A stretch of DNA of 64,000 nucleotides from Martinezella lusitana. Its GTDB lineage: Bacteria > Pseudomonadota > Alphaproteobacteria > Rhizobiales > Rhizobiaceae. The stretch lies in contig NZ_JACHBG010000008.1 of the NCBI RefSeq assembly GCF_014207095.1, positions 1-64,000 on the forward strand, read 5' to 3'. The notes beneath the pieces were generated by a model. It did no database searches, was not told where the DNA came from, and saw only the letters and a program-made list of their open reading frames with translations. Shown piece after piece: positions 1 to 7,876 of the stretch. Each line of letters begins with the position of its first letter. Position 1 is the stretch's first letter. The position numbers and the translations under genes are program-made.

Positions 1-89
1 GATGCTGGCCTCCATTCCAGCATCAATGATCAATCACAAATCTGCTGATTTGGGAATCCCGCAACGATTCCGATAAGAAATGATCCGCT
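1..89. other. Stem-loops beyond the aminopeptidase gene
   Basis: Three perfect inverted repeats lie in the short region after the aminopeptidase stop codon. The first has 8-bp arms at 1-8 and 17-24. The second (AAATC/GATTT) and third (GGAATC/GATTCC) lie between about 37 and 77. None is followed by a clear T-run on either strand, so they may act as RNA-stabilising or factor-dependent termination structures. The left end is cut by the window edge. No gene is seen here. Confidence 0.35.
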
Positions 90-1343
90 CTAGGCCCACT
101 CGCCCTTGCGCATGACGGGCACGCGCGAGCCATCGGCATTGATGCCGTCAATATCGACCTTGTCGGAACCGATCATCCAGTCGATGTGGATCAGGCTGGA
201 ATTGCCGCCCTGCGCCTTGATCTGCTCCTGGCTGAGCTTGGCGCCGTCAATGAAGCACTTGGAATAGCACTGGCCGAGCGCGATGTGGCAGGAGGCATTT
301 TCGTCGAAGAGCGTGTTGTAGAACAGGATGCCGCTCGCCGAAATCGGCGAGGAATGCGGCACCAGCGCCACTTCGCCAAGCCGGCGGGCGCCTTCGTCGG
401 TGTCGAGCACCTTGTTCAGCACTTCCTCGCCGCGCGTCGCCTTGGCCTCGATGATCCGGCCGCCTTCGAAGCGCACCTGGATATTGTCGATCAAGGTGCC
501 CTGATGCGACAGCGGCTTGGTGGAGGAGACATGACCTTCGACGCGCAGCGCATGCGGCGTGGTGAAGACCTCTTCCGTCGGAATGTTTGGGTTACAGGTG
601 ATGCCGTTCTTGGCGGTGGAAGAGCCGCCATGCCATTCATGACCGTCGGCAAGCCCAACCGTCAGATCGGTGCCCGGTCCCTGGAAATGCAGGGCGGCGA
701 AGCGCTGACCGTTCATCCAGGCCGAGCGCTTGTGCAGATTGGCATTATGCTCAGCCCAGGCCGCGACCGGATCTTCGACATCGACGCGCGAGGCCGAGAA
801 GATCGCCTTGGCGAGCTTGGCGACGGCAATCGCTTCCGGATCGTTCGGGAAGACCAGCTTTGCCCAGGAGGGGTTCGGATAGGAGACGATGTTCCAGTTC
901 GTATCGAAGTTAGAGATCTTTTCGAGAGCCGGCTTGTAGGCGGCCGAATTGGCGCGGTTGGCGCGCGCCACCTTGTTCGGATCCTGGCTCGATAGCAGCA
1001 TCGGGTTGTCGCCGGAAATCGCCAGTCGCGCCGTGTTGTTGGAGAAGGCCTTGGCCATGCCCTCATAGAGCCAGTTTGCTGCGCGGTCGAAGCTCGCGTC
1101 ATGGCCGTATTCGTAGCGGGCGAGTGTCGTTTCCTCATCCGAATAGAAAGTGGAGACGAGGCCGGCGCCGGCCTTGTAGGCCTCGCGCGTGATCAGCCGC
1201 ACCAGTGGCATTGCCGCAACTGGCGCCGTCATCAGCAGATCCTGCCCGGCCTGCAGCTGCAACCCGACCTTTATGGCCACTTCCGCAAGCTTTTCCAGCT
1301 TGGCGTGATCGACGGGATGATGGTTGGGGGAGGCTGATGTCAT
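90..1343 (-). CDS. M29-family metallo-aminopeptidase
   Basis: A 417-residue cytosolic aminopeptidase of the thermophilic/M29 family (AmpS, PepS, aminopeptidase T type), which removes N-terminal residues from peptides using a two-metal centre. The length is normal for the family. The expected cocatalytic ligands are present with correct spacing: E258 (in a TEEVFT motif), E324, H353, H386 and D388 (in HIDW). Y360 is also in the family position. There is no signal peptide. The stop codon TAG is followed by AGC, the same TAGAGC context seen at several genes in this window. The gene stands alone on the minus strand; the YbaK gene lies about 90 nt upstream on the same strand. Confidence 0.9.
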   Translation of the reverse strand: MTSASPNHHPVDHAKLEKLAEVAIKVGLQLQAGQDLLMTAPVAAMPLVRLITREAYKAGAGLVSTFYSDEETTLARYEYGHDASFDRAANWLYEGMAKAFSNNTARLAISGDNPMLLSSQDPNKVARANRANSAAYKPALEKISNFDTNWNIVSYPNPSWAKLVFPNDPEAIAVAKLAKAIFSASRVDVEDPVAAWAEHNANLHKRSAWMNGQRFAALHFQGPGTDLTVGLADGHEWHGGSSTAKNGITCNPNIPTEEVFTTPHALRVEGHVSSTKPLSHQGTLIDNIQVRFEGGRIIEAKATRGEEVLNKVLDTDEGARRLGEVALVPHSSPISASGILFYNTLFDENASCHIALGQCYSKCFIDGAKLSQEQIKAQGGNSSLIHIDWMIGSDKVDIDGINADGSRVPVMRKGEWA

Positions 1344-1436
1344 GGCAAAACCTGCTTGGCTGATATCGAAGATGGTCCGAAGACTTAGACCGGTTTACGG
1401 CGAAATTGAAGGCGCTTTGTCCGATCTTGAAGATCG

Positions 1437-1910
1437 TCAAGCAATCAGTGGCGCAGCCTTGGCCTTAAGCGCCGTCAAGGCATCCAGTGGGCTGAGGCGT
1501 ACCTGCAAACCGCGCTGGCCGCCGTTGATATAGACATAGGCCTCGGTCATCGCCTGCGCCTCTATGGCTGTCGGCACGATCTTCTTTTGGCCGAAGGGGC
1601 TGATGCCGCCGACATGATATCCCGTCAGACGCTCGGCATCGACCGGCTTCATCATGGCGGCAGACTTGCCGCCGAAGGCCGCGGCGAGCTTCTTCATGCT
1701 GACTTCGTGGTCGGAGGGCACGACAGCGCAGATCGGCTTGCCATCCACCTCAGCCATCAGCGTCTTCAGGACGCGATGCGGTTCCTCGCCGAGCGCCTCT
1801 GCTGCCTGCAGGCCGACGCGTTCCGCATTCGGATCGTAATCATAGGCGTGTACGGTGAAGGCGACTTTCGCCTGGGTCAACACTTGCGTCGCGCGGGTGG
1901 TTTTGGACAT
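1437..1910 (-). CDS. ybaK: YbaK/EbsC-type aminoacyl-tRNA deacylase
   Basis: A 157-residue protein of the YbaK/ProX family. Members act in trans to hydrolyse mischarged tRNA, typically Cys-tRNA(Pro). Family hallmarks visible are the VLKTL segment with the conserved lysine near residue 49, a GYHVGGISPFG loop in the middle, and NGGQRGLQ near residue 130. The length matches the family. The gene is 9 nt downstream of the ArsC-like gene on the same strand, so the two are probably one transcript. Assignment to the family is firm; specificity for Cys-tRNA(Pro) is by homology only. Confidence 0.9.
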   Translation of the reverse strand: MSKTTRATQVLTQAKVAFTVHAYDYDPNAERVGLQAAEALGEEPHRVLKTLMAEVDGKPICAVVPSDHEVSMKKLAAAFGGKSAAMMKPVDAERLTGYHVGGISPFGQKKIVPTAIEAQAMTEAYVYINGGQRGLQVRLSPLDALTALKAKAAPLIA

Positions 1911-1919
1911 GGCTTGCCT

Positions 1920-2276
1920 CTAAGCAGTCTTGCCGAATGCGGCCGCATAAATATCGGGCTTGAAGCCGATGAGCAATTTGCCGTCCGCTTCCAGCACCGG
2001 GCGCTTGATCATCGAAGGCTGCGCCATCATCAAAGCAATGGCCTTGTCCTTGGAAAGATCGGTCCGATCCGCTTCCGGCAAAGCCTTGAAGGTGGTGCCA
2101 GCGCGGTTGAGCACGATTTCCCAGCCGGCTTCCTTCGTCCAGCCTTCGAGATGCTCCCGGTCGATGCCCACAGCCTTGTAGTCGTGGAAATCATAGGAAA
2201 TGCCGTGGCCTTCCAGCCAGGTGCGGGCCTTCTTCATCGTGTCGCAGTTCTTGATGCCGTAAATGGTAATCGTCAT
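1920..2276 (-). CDS. ArsC/Spx family thioredoxin-fold protein
   Basis: A 118-residue ArsC-like protein (YffB/ArsC subgroup). The N-terminal YGIKNCDTMKKA segment carries the single conserved cysteine and is the usual start of the fold, so the ATG at 2276 was chosen over longer readings. An RPVL motif sits in the second half as in ArsC. Members related to YffB are not proven arsenate reductases, and there are no arsenic genes nearby, so the function is probably a glutathione-linked thiol reductase of unknown substrate. It heads a two-gene unit with ybaK. The MarR operator at 2391-2415 lies 115 bp upstream, between the two divergent genes, and might influence both. Confidence 0.85.
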   Translation of the reverse strand: MTITIYGIKNCDTMKKARTWLEGHGISYDFHDYKAVGIDREHLEGWTKEAGWEIVLNRAGTTFKALPEADRTDLSKDKAIALMMAQPSMIKRPVLEADGKLLIGFKPDIYAAAFGKTA

Positions 2277-2390
2277 GGCGAATCCGTCTCTTGCTGTCCG
2301 ACAGGGCATAGCATGCGAACAAAGCCGGTTGAAAGCCGAACGGAGGCCGAAGCGGTTCTCTCGTCCATTGCAGTCACCGCCCATAATCCT

Positions 2391-2415
2391 GTAAATATGC
2401 AGCGTGCATATTTAC
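2391..2415. promoter_or_regulatory. Perfect 25-bp dyad, probable MarR operator
   Basis: GTAAATATGC at 2391-2400 is the exact reverse complement of GCATATTTAC at 2406-2415, with a 5-bp spacer. It ends 7 bp before the GTG start of the MarR gene and lies between that gene and the divergent arsC-like gene. Size, symmetry and position fit an autoregulatory MarR binding site. A degenerate relative sits downstream of marR at 2983-3007. Confidence 0.8.
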
Positions 2416-2422
2416 GGCGCGG

Positions 2423-2950
2423 GTGAGCATGGCGACGGACAAGGAAACACTACGGCTGGAAAACCTCTTCGGCGCCATGAGCCTCGCTCTGGTGGACAAG
2501 ATGGAAAGGGCCTTTGCCGATGAGACAGGCCTCGGCCCACGCGCCGTTGCCGCCATCATCCAGATCGGCTCCGAGCCGGGTTTGACGATCGAGACATTGC
2601 GCCGAATGATCGCGCTCTCCCATTCCGCCACCGTGCGCCTCGTCGATCAGCTGGTGGCGTCGGATCTCGTGTTGCGCGCCGGCGGCATCGAAGGCGACAA
2701 GCGCGCCCGCTCGCTGCAGCTGACACTGGCCGGGCAGGCATTGTTTGACAAAAGCCTCACCGCTCGCCGCGCCGTCATCGAGCGCGCTTTCAAAACGCTC
2801 GAGCCTGAAGAGACTGAACAGCTCGGCCGTCTGGTGGAGAAGCTGCTGCCGGCCCTGGTCGATCTCGGCGACGATCAGGATGTGGTTTGCCGCGTTTGCG
2901 ATCAGGGTGTCTGCGATCAGGATCGCTGCCCCATCGCCTTCATGTCCTAA
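2423..2950 (+). CDS. MarR-family regulator with C-terminal four-cysteine tail
   Basis: A 175-residue winged-helix regulator. The wHTH spans roughly residues 35-105, with the recognition region around SHSATVRLVDQL and a basic wing (GDKRARSLQL). The last 20 residues carry C156, C159, C164 and C169 in a C-x2-C-x4-C-x4-C pattern, suggesting metal binding or thiol redox sensing. The start is GTG at 2423 or ATG at 2429. The perfect operator directly upstream suggests autoregulation. Ligand and full regulon are unknown; the 50-aa gene downstream is a likely target because a related dyad precedes it. Confidence 0.85.
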   Translation: MSMATDKETLRLENLFGAMSLALVDKMERAFADETGLGPRAVAAIIQIGSEPGLTIETLRRMIALSHSATVRLVDQLVASDLVLRAGGIEGDKRARSLQLTLAGQALFDKSLTARRAVIERAFKTLEPEETEQLGRLVEKLLPALVDLGDDQDVVCRVCDQGVCDQDRCPIAFMS

Positions 2951-2982
2951 TCCAAGCGGAACTGTCTTGACAGGCTTCGAAT

Positions 2983-3007
2983 ATATATGCACTATGCATG
3001 CATATAT
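2983..3007. promoter_or_regulatory. Second MarR-like dyad upstream of a small gene
   Basis: ATATATGC at 2983-2990 pairs with GCATATAT at 3000-3007 across 9 bp, and an internal GCATGC palindrome overlaps it. The ATATGC/GCATAT core is the same as in the operator at 2391-2415, so the same regulator may bind. It lies 74 bp before the 50-codon ORF at 3081. Confidence 0.5.
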
Positions 3008-3080
3008 CTGTGAGGCGCAATTTACACCTCTTGATGGTCTGAACACCGCCCGCATCGCTTCGACCGGAGGCATTATCTCA

Positions 3081-3233
3081 ATGGAAAATAGTTCAATTCT
3101 TGCCCGGCTACCGGGCAGGGTGCGCGCGGCATTTGCTGGCGCGCTGGATCATATCCGCCGCCTCGGCACTCGTCTTCGGGAGGCGGCGGCGATCGCCTTT
3201 ACCCTGCGCTGCAGGGTGATTGATCGCCGCTAA
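3081..3233 (+). CDS. Small hypothetical protein, 50 aa
   Basis: A 50-codon ORF beginning ATG at 3081 with a strong GGAGG at 3066-3070, ten bases before the start. The product is basic and predicted largely helical, with many Arg residues and one cysteine near the C terminus. It does not match a family I recognise. Support for a real gene is the good ribosome site, a MarR-like dyad 74 bp upstream, and its place in an otherwise unexplained gap between marR and the convergent deacylase gene. It could instead be a fortuitous ORF; conservation would decide. Confidence 0.5.
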   Translation: MENSSILARLPGRVRAAFAGALDHIRRLGTRLREAAAIAFTLRCRVIDRR

Positions 3234-3238
3234 CCACG

Positions 3239-4300
3239 TCAGTCTTCCAGCGTGCCCGGCTTGCGGGCGACGGAGCTTGGCTTGTCGGAGCCGATCTTCA
3301 TCAGGTCGCCGCGCCGCCGCACGAGCCGATCCGAGACGCGGGTGACGATGAGGCCGGGTTGCGGCGCGCGAACCTCGATGGTTCCCTCAGCCATTCCGGG
3401 GGCGGTGATGATCGTCGCCAGCAGATCGCCTTCCACGACGCGCTCACCGATATTGCGATGGAAGAGCACCGTGCCTGCCTGCGGCGCGCGGATCATCTCG
3501 ACATTGTCGAGCGGCACCGCCGGTCCGGCAAAGGCCGCGAGATGAACGCTGTCGTCTCGCACTGCACCGCGCGCCGCGAGGAAGCGCCAGAGCCCTTCGG
3601 CGTCCTGTTTGGCCATTTCGGGGTAAACATCGCGCGTGCCGCGCAGTTCGACAGTCACCGACAGCTTGCCCGGCAGCCTGGCCTTTTTCTCGCCGGGCAC
3701 TTCGTATTTCCAGGCAAAGCTGACGGCTTCCTCGAATGCCGAGCTTTCGCCATCCGAAAGCAGCACCGCGTCCATCTTCAGGGCGGCGGCGAGATCGGAA
3801 GCCTCGGGCCAGAATGCCTCGTCGATATAGGCATATTGCAGGGATTCGTCGTCGCAATGGAGATCGATCACCAGATCGGCGCCGAGCGCCATATGGATCA
3901 GCTGGCGCTTCAGCCGGTCGACCGCGGAATAGCGCTCGAGGTTCTCGACCAGCAGTTCGCGATCGCGCAGCGAGATCAGCGGGAAGTCACGGTTGAAATT
4001 CGTGCGCGATCCCAGATCGAAGCGGCCCTGCATCTCGCCGAAATGCGATTGCGCTGCCCCGATCGGATTGGCATGCGGCACGACGATGATATCGCTCAGG
4101 ATGGCACCTTCGCTTTCCGCCTGCCGCAGTCTCTCGCAGAGGAAATGGACGAGCGCCGTCCCCGGCAGCTCGCCGGCATGAAGTGCAGCCTGGATGTAGA
4201 TCCTAGGGGCACCGGCATTCTTGCCGGCGAAATGCAGAACCGGCAGCCGCCACGCAATGCCCGGAGTATCGCCCTCGATGACGATTTCGGTGATATCCAT
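3239..4300 (-). CDS. Succinylglutamate desuccinylase/aspartoacylase-family protein
   Basis: A 353-residue M14-type zinc hydrolase of the AstE/AspA family. The zinc site is recognisable: H41 and E44 in HAGELPG, and H148 in DLHCD. The NFNRDFP segment near residue 101 is typical of the family. The C-terminal third (from about residue 265) resembles a lipoyl/biotinyl-like beta domain seen in the family. It removes an acyl group from an amide-linked substrate; the substrate is not determinable here. The gene is monocistronic and convergent with the small ORF. A GGAGG-like site lies upstream of the ATG at 4300. Confidence 0.85.
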   Translation of the reverse strand: MDITEIVIEGDTPGIAWRLPVLHFAGKNAGAPRIYIQAALHAGELPGTALVHFLCERLRQAESEGAILSDIIVVPHANPIGAAQSHFGEMQGRFDLGSRTNFNRDFPLISLRDRELLVENLERYSAVDRLKRQLIHMALGADLVIDLHCDDESLQYAYIDEAFWPEASDLAAALKMDAVLLSDGESSAFEEAVSFAWKYEVPGEKKARLPGKLSVTVELRGTRDVYPEMAKQDAEGLWRFLAARGAVRDDSVHLAAFAGPAVPLDNVEMIRAPQAGTVLFHRNIGERVVEGDLLATIITAPGMAEGTIEVRAPQPGLIVTRVSDRLVRRRGDLMKIGSDKPSSVARKPGTLED

Positions 4301-4395
4301 GGAAGGGCCTCCTCATGATGATGATCGGAGACCCATATCAAGCCATCACTGCCTTCTGCAACTATTGCGGCCGCTTGACCGCATGGAGCGGCCGG

Positions 4396-5577
4396 TCAGG
4401 GGCCGTGATGTCTTCGTAGACCGAGACTTAGGAGAAGGCTGAGCAGCACGGCGCCGACGCCGAGCGAGAAGGGGGCGGCATAGCCGAGATGATCGGCGGC
4501 AATGCCGGCGATCGGGCCGGTTGCGCCGAGCGAAACATCGAGGAAGATCGAGTATAGGCCGAGCGCGACGCCGCGGTTCTGCGGCGGGATGCGCTCCATC
4601 GCCTCATTGCCGAGCGCCGGGAAGACGGGCGCGAAGCCCGCGCCGGCAAGCGCCGCGCCGATGATGGCAATCGTCGGCGAGGGTGCGAGTGCCAGCAATG
4701 CCAGGCCGATCACCTCGACGACGAGCGAAATACGCACCAGCGGCAGACCGCCGAACCGGGCAACGGCTTGTGCAAGGCCGAGACGAACGCCCATGAAGGC
4801 AAGACCGAAGGCGCTGAGCGCGAAGGAGGCGCCCTCCCAGCCGCGGCTGTGGAAGAACAGGGCGACAAAGGCCATCACCACGCCGAAACCGCTGGAGGCG
4901 AGGGCAAGCGCAACACCGAAAGGCGCCACGCGGCTCAGCACTTGGCCGGTGCCGATGCCATTTTCCTTCACACCCGGCACGGGCGGACGGCTCTGCGCCA
5001 GCATCAGCCCGGCGATGGCAAGCAGCACCGTGACTGCGCCGATGGAAGCGAAACCGTACTGCCCCTGCAGCCATGCGCCGAAGGGAGCGGCGAGCGCTAT
5101 ACCGCCGTAAGTGGCGATGCCATTCCAGGAGATGATACGAACGGTCTCGCGCGATCCCATCAGGCCGATTGCCCAGGTGATCGCCGCCGTGCTGACCCAA
5201 CTTTCGCCGATCCCGAGCGCCAATCGCCCCGCAAGCAATAGGGCGAGGCTTGCCGTTGGGACTTGAACCGTGAAAGTCGAAGCAATCGTCAGCGCGCCCG
5301 AAAGCCCGTAGGCGAGGAAGCCGAGAAGCACGGAACGACGCGGCCCATACTGATCGCAGAGGCGACCGACATGCGCGCGGCTGATGATGGTTGCCACATA
5401 TTGTGTGCTGACGGCGATGCCCGCCCAGACGACGCCGAAGCCGAGGCCGCTGTCGACATAGGTCGGCAGTACGGCTAGCGGAAGGCCGATGGCGATATAG
5501 CCAAAGAATGTCAGTGCAACGATGGAAATGAGGGCAAGGGTCGAATTGGACCGGATGGTCTGGGAGGCAGTGTTCAC
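4396..5577 (-). CDS. MFS transporter, YhhS-like
   Basis: A major facilitator superfamily exporter with about 12 membrane helices. The sequence closely follows the E. coli YhhS pattern: an IGLPLAVLP segment in helix 1, a GLGIGESW-like motif, and SWNGIATYGG in the middle. The reading frame is open to 5712, but homologous sequence begins just after GTG at 5577, giving 393 residues, near the family's 400; the start is therefore an inference and the ribosome site is weak. The substrate is unknown. It stands alone, with a promoter region of about 260 bp up to the quinone oxidoreductase stop. Confidence 0.85.
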   Translation of the reverse strand: MNTASQTIRSNSTLALISIVALTFFGYIAIGLPLAVLPTYVDSGLGFGVVWAGIAVSTQYVATIISRAHVGRLCDQYGPRRSVLLGFLAYGLSGALTIASTFTVQVPTASLALLLAGRLALGIGESWVSTAAITWAIGLMGSRETVRIISWNGIATYGGIALAAPFGAWLQGQYGFASIGAVTVLLAIAGLMLAQSRPPVPGVKENGIGTGQVLSRVAPFGVALALASSGFGVVMAFVALFFHSRGWEGASFALSAFGLAFMGVRLGLAQAVARFGGLPLVRISLVVEVIGLALLALAPSPTIAIIGAALAGAGFAPVFPALGNEAMERIPPQNRGVALGLYSIFLDVSLGATGPIAGIAADHLGYAAPFSLGVGAVLLSLLLSLGLRRHHGP

Positions 5578-5838
5578 GGGATGTCGCCTGCGGACACCGG
5601 CGGGAGCGATGCCCAAACTGATTTCACGAAGGAACGAGATTTCGTATTGGATAGAGCTGACGGCGATAGCCCGAATGGCGGCGCCTCGCCTTGTGTAAGG
5701 CGTATCAGGCAAATGCAGGCGGGGTCAACGAATTGCTGCCTTGCAGCAAAAGTCATTGACGGCGTGAGGCGAATATGCGTCAGACCTGAAACATCTTCCT
5801 TAGAGCGGAGCTGAGGTGCAACCCCGCTCGAATGGCAC

Positions 5839-6813
5839 TCACATCATCAAGACGACGCTCGCCGTCGTGCGGCCGGCTTCGAGATCCGCATGTGCTCGCG
5901 CCGCATCCTTCAGCTCGTATTCGGCGCCGATCGGATTGATCAGTCCATCCTGCAAATGCTCCATCAGGGCGGCAGTGCCCTGTCGATAGAGTTCCGGATC
6001 GTTGGCATAGGTCAGCACGCTCGGGCGAGACAGGGCGATGGCGCGGGGTGCAGTCAGCTCCTCGATCTCGATCGGCGGAATGGGGCCGGCGGCCTGGCCG
6101 AGGCTGGCAACCATGCCGAAGGGGCGCACGGCGGCAAACGTCTGCGACAGCATCGTTCCGCCGATCCCATCGACGGCCAAGTGGACGCCGCGACGATCGG
6201 CGATGCGGCGGGTCTCTTCCACCCAATCTTCGGATGTGTGCAGAAGAACGATGTCAGCTCCGGCCTCATAGGCAAAACCGGCCTTGGCTTCGGAGCCGAC
6301 TGTGGAGATGACGTTCGCGCCGATCCGCTTGGCAAGGCGCGTAACGAGCTGGCCGAGGCCGCCTGCGCCGGCATGAACCAGCACCCATTCGCCCGCTTTT
6401 AGCGGATAGACCTTTTGCAGCACCATATGGGCGGTAAGTCCGCGCAGCATCGTGCTGCCGGCCACCCGTTCGCTAACGCCATCAGGCAGTTTCACGAGCC
6501 GCGAGGTGGAGAGTGTGCGCACCTCGGCATAGCTGCCGAGCGGATGGCCGATATAGGCGACGCGGTCGCCGACCTTCAGCTCGCCGCCGCCGGGGCCGAG
6601 CGCCTCGACCACGCCGGCACCTTCGAAGCCGAGCACGCTTTGGCCGGGCGGCAATGGGTAAAGTCCGGAGCGAACATAGATATCGACGAAATTGACGCCC
6701 GAGATGCTTTGGCGGATCCGGGCTTGACCCGGGCCGGGCTCTGTTGCGGGGAGATCGACGGCTTTCATGGCCTCGGGTCCGCCGGGGCCGGTAATGGCAA
6801 TCGCTAGGGGCAT
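5839..6813 (-). CDS. NADPH:quinone oxidoreductase-like (zinc-independent MDR)
   Basis: A 324-residue medium-chain dehydrogenase/reductase of the quinone reductase group. The N-terminal catalytic domain includes GVNFVDIYVRSGLY, and the Rossmann domain carries HAGAGGLGQLVTRLAK with the nucleotide-binding glycines. Zinc-binding cysteines are absent, as expected. The ATG at 6813 was chosen because AAGGAG lies 8 nt upstream; a longer in-frame reading would run into the divergent regulator. It is divergent from a LysR gene 91 bp away, which probably regulates it. It likely reduces quinones or enones with NADPH. Confidence 0.9.
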   Translation of the reverse strand: MPLAIAITGPGGPEAMKAVDLPATEPGPGQARIRQSISGVNFVDIYVRSGLYPLPPGQSVLGFEGAGVVEALGPGGGELKVGDRVAYIGHPLGSYAEVRTLSTSRLVKLPDGVSERVAGSTMLRGLTAHMVLQKVYPLKAGEWVLVHAGAGGLGQLVTRLAKRIGANVISTVGSEAKAGFAYEAGADIVLLHTSEDWVEETRRIADRRGVHLAVDGIGGTMLSQTFAAVRPFGMVASLGQAAGPIPPIEIEELTAPRAIALSRPSVLTYANDPELYRQGTAALMEHLQDGLINPIGAEYELKDAARAHADLEAGRTTASVVLMM

Positions 6814-6904
6814 CGAGAAGTCTCCTTTCAGGAGATCTTTGACCATAAACCCCGGCCTGAATAAATTCGGTATGAACTCACCGTATCTGTGCAATAATGC
6901 ACCG

Positions 6905-7786
6905 ATGATCGATTGGCAGGACCTTCTCCATTTCGCTGCGCTTGCTCGAACGGGCTCGCTGTCCGCAGCGGCGCGGGAGCTTGGCGTCGACCATGCCACG
7001 GTCGGCCGGCGGATTGCCGCATTGGAGCGGTCGCTGGATTTGCGCCTGATCGATCGGCGGCCGCGTACCTCTCCGCTGACTGCCGACGGCCGCGCCATAG
7101 CCGAGCTGGTGGCCGGCATGGAGGAAAATGTCGAAGCCATCAGGCGCTATTCGAAGAGCGCCGTCGCCGGGCTTTCCGCCGCGGTCAAGGTCAGCGCGCC
7201 GCCATCGATCGCCGCACATCTTCTCGCTCCGAAAGCGGCGTTGTTTCGCGCCGAGCATCCGGATATCACCCTGACCATTGCCGGCGTCACCCGCCGGGCC
7301 GCGCTCAACTACGGTGAGGCCGATATCGCCGTGCGCATGACGCGGCCGGAGGAGAGCGATTTGCTGGTGCGACGCATCGGGGTCATGCGCTTCGGCCTCT
7401 ATGCGGTCCCAGCAGTGGCGCAGATGCCCGATAGCGACTGGGCTTTCATCGGCTATGATTCGGCGATGGAGCATCTGACGCAGCAAACCTGGCTGCGCAG
7501 CCTGCTCGAAGGCCGCCCGATCGTCTTTCGCGCCACCGATGTCTTCGGCCAGCTCGAAGCGGCTCGCGCCGGTCTCGGCGTCGTGGCGCTTCCGGCCTTT
7601 CTCGGCGATGGCGAGGCGGGGCTTACGCGTCTGCCGGTGGCGATCCCGTCTCCCGCGCGGGATATCTGGCTCGTCACCTATCCCGATCTGCGCCGCTCGC
7701 CGGCCATCCGTGCGGTCATGGACTTCGTCACGGAGATGATCGGCCGCGGCTGCCCGCTGCGCGACAGTCTCGACGCTGCTTCCTAA
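6905..7786 (+). CDS. LysR-family transcriptional regulator
   Basis: A 293-residue LysR regulator. The winged HTH is in the first 60 residues (LLHFAALARTGSLSAAARELGVDHATVGRRIAALE), and the LysR substrate-binding domain follows from about residue 90. The ATG at 6905 puts the HTH at the very N terminus, as usual; an in-frame ATG at 6872 is less likely. Divergent orientation to the quinone oxidoreductase gene suggests control of that gene and of itself. The inducer is unknown. Confidence 0.9.
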   Translation: MIDWQDLLHFAALARTGSLSAAARELGVDHATVGRRIAALERSLDLRLIDRRPRTSPLTADGRAIAELVAGMEENVEAIRRYSKSAVAGLSAAVKVSAPPSIAAHLLAPKAALFRAEHPDITLTIAGVTRRAALNYGEADIAVRMTRPEESDLLVRRIGVMRFGLYAVPAVAQMPDSDWAFIGYDSAMEHLTQQTWLRSLLEGRPIVFRATDVFGQLEAARAGLGVVALPAFLGDGEAGLTRLPVAIPSPARDIWLVTYPDLRRSPAIRAVMDFVTEMIGRGCPLRDSLDAAS

Positions 7787-7876
7787 ATCGTGGTTTTCAG
7801 GACTTATTTTGTTGTTGCAGCGTTGCGGCGAATCTCTATCCATAGATGGATGGGCCATACTTACGGTCGGTGATCG

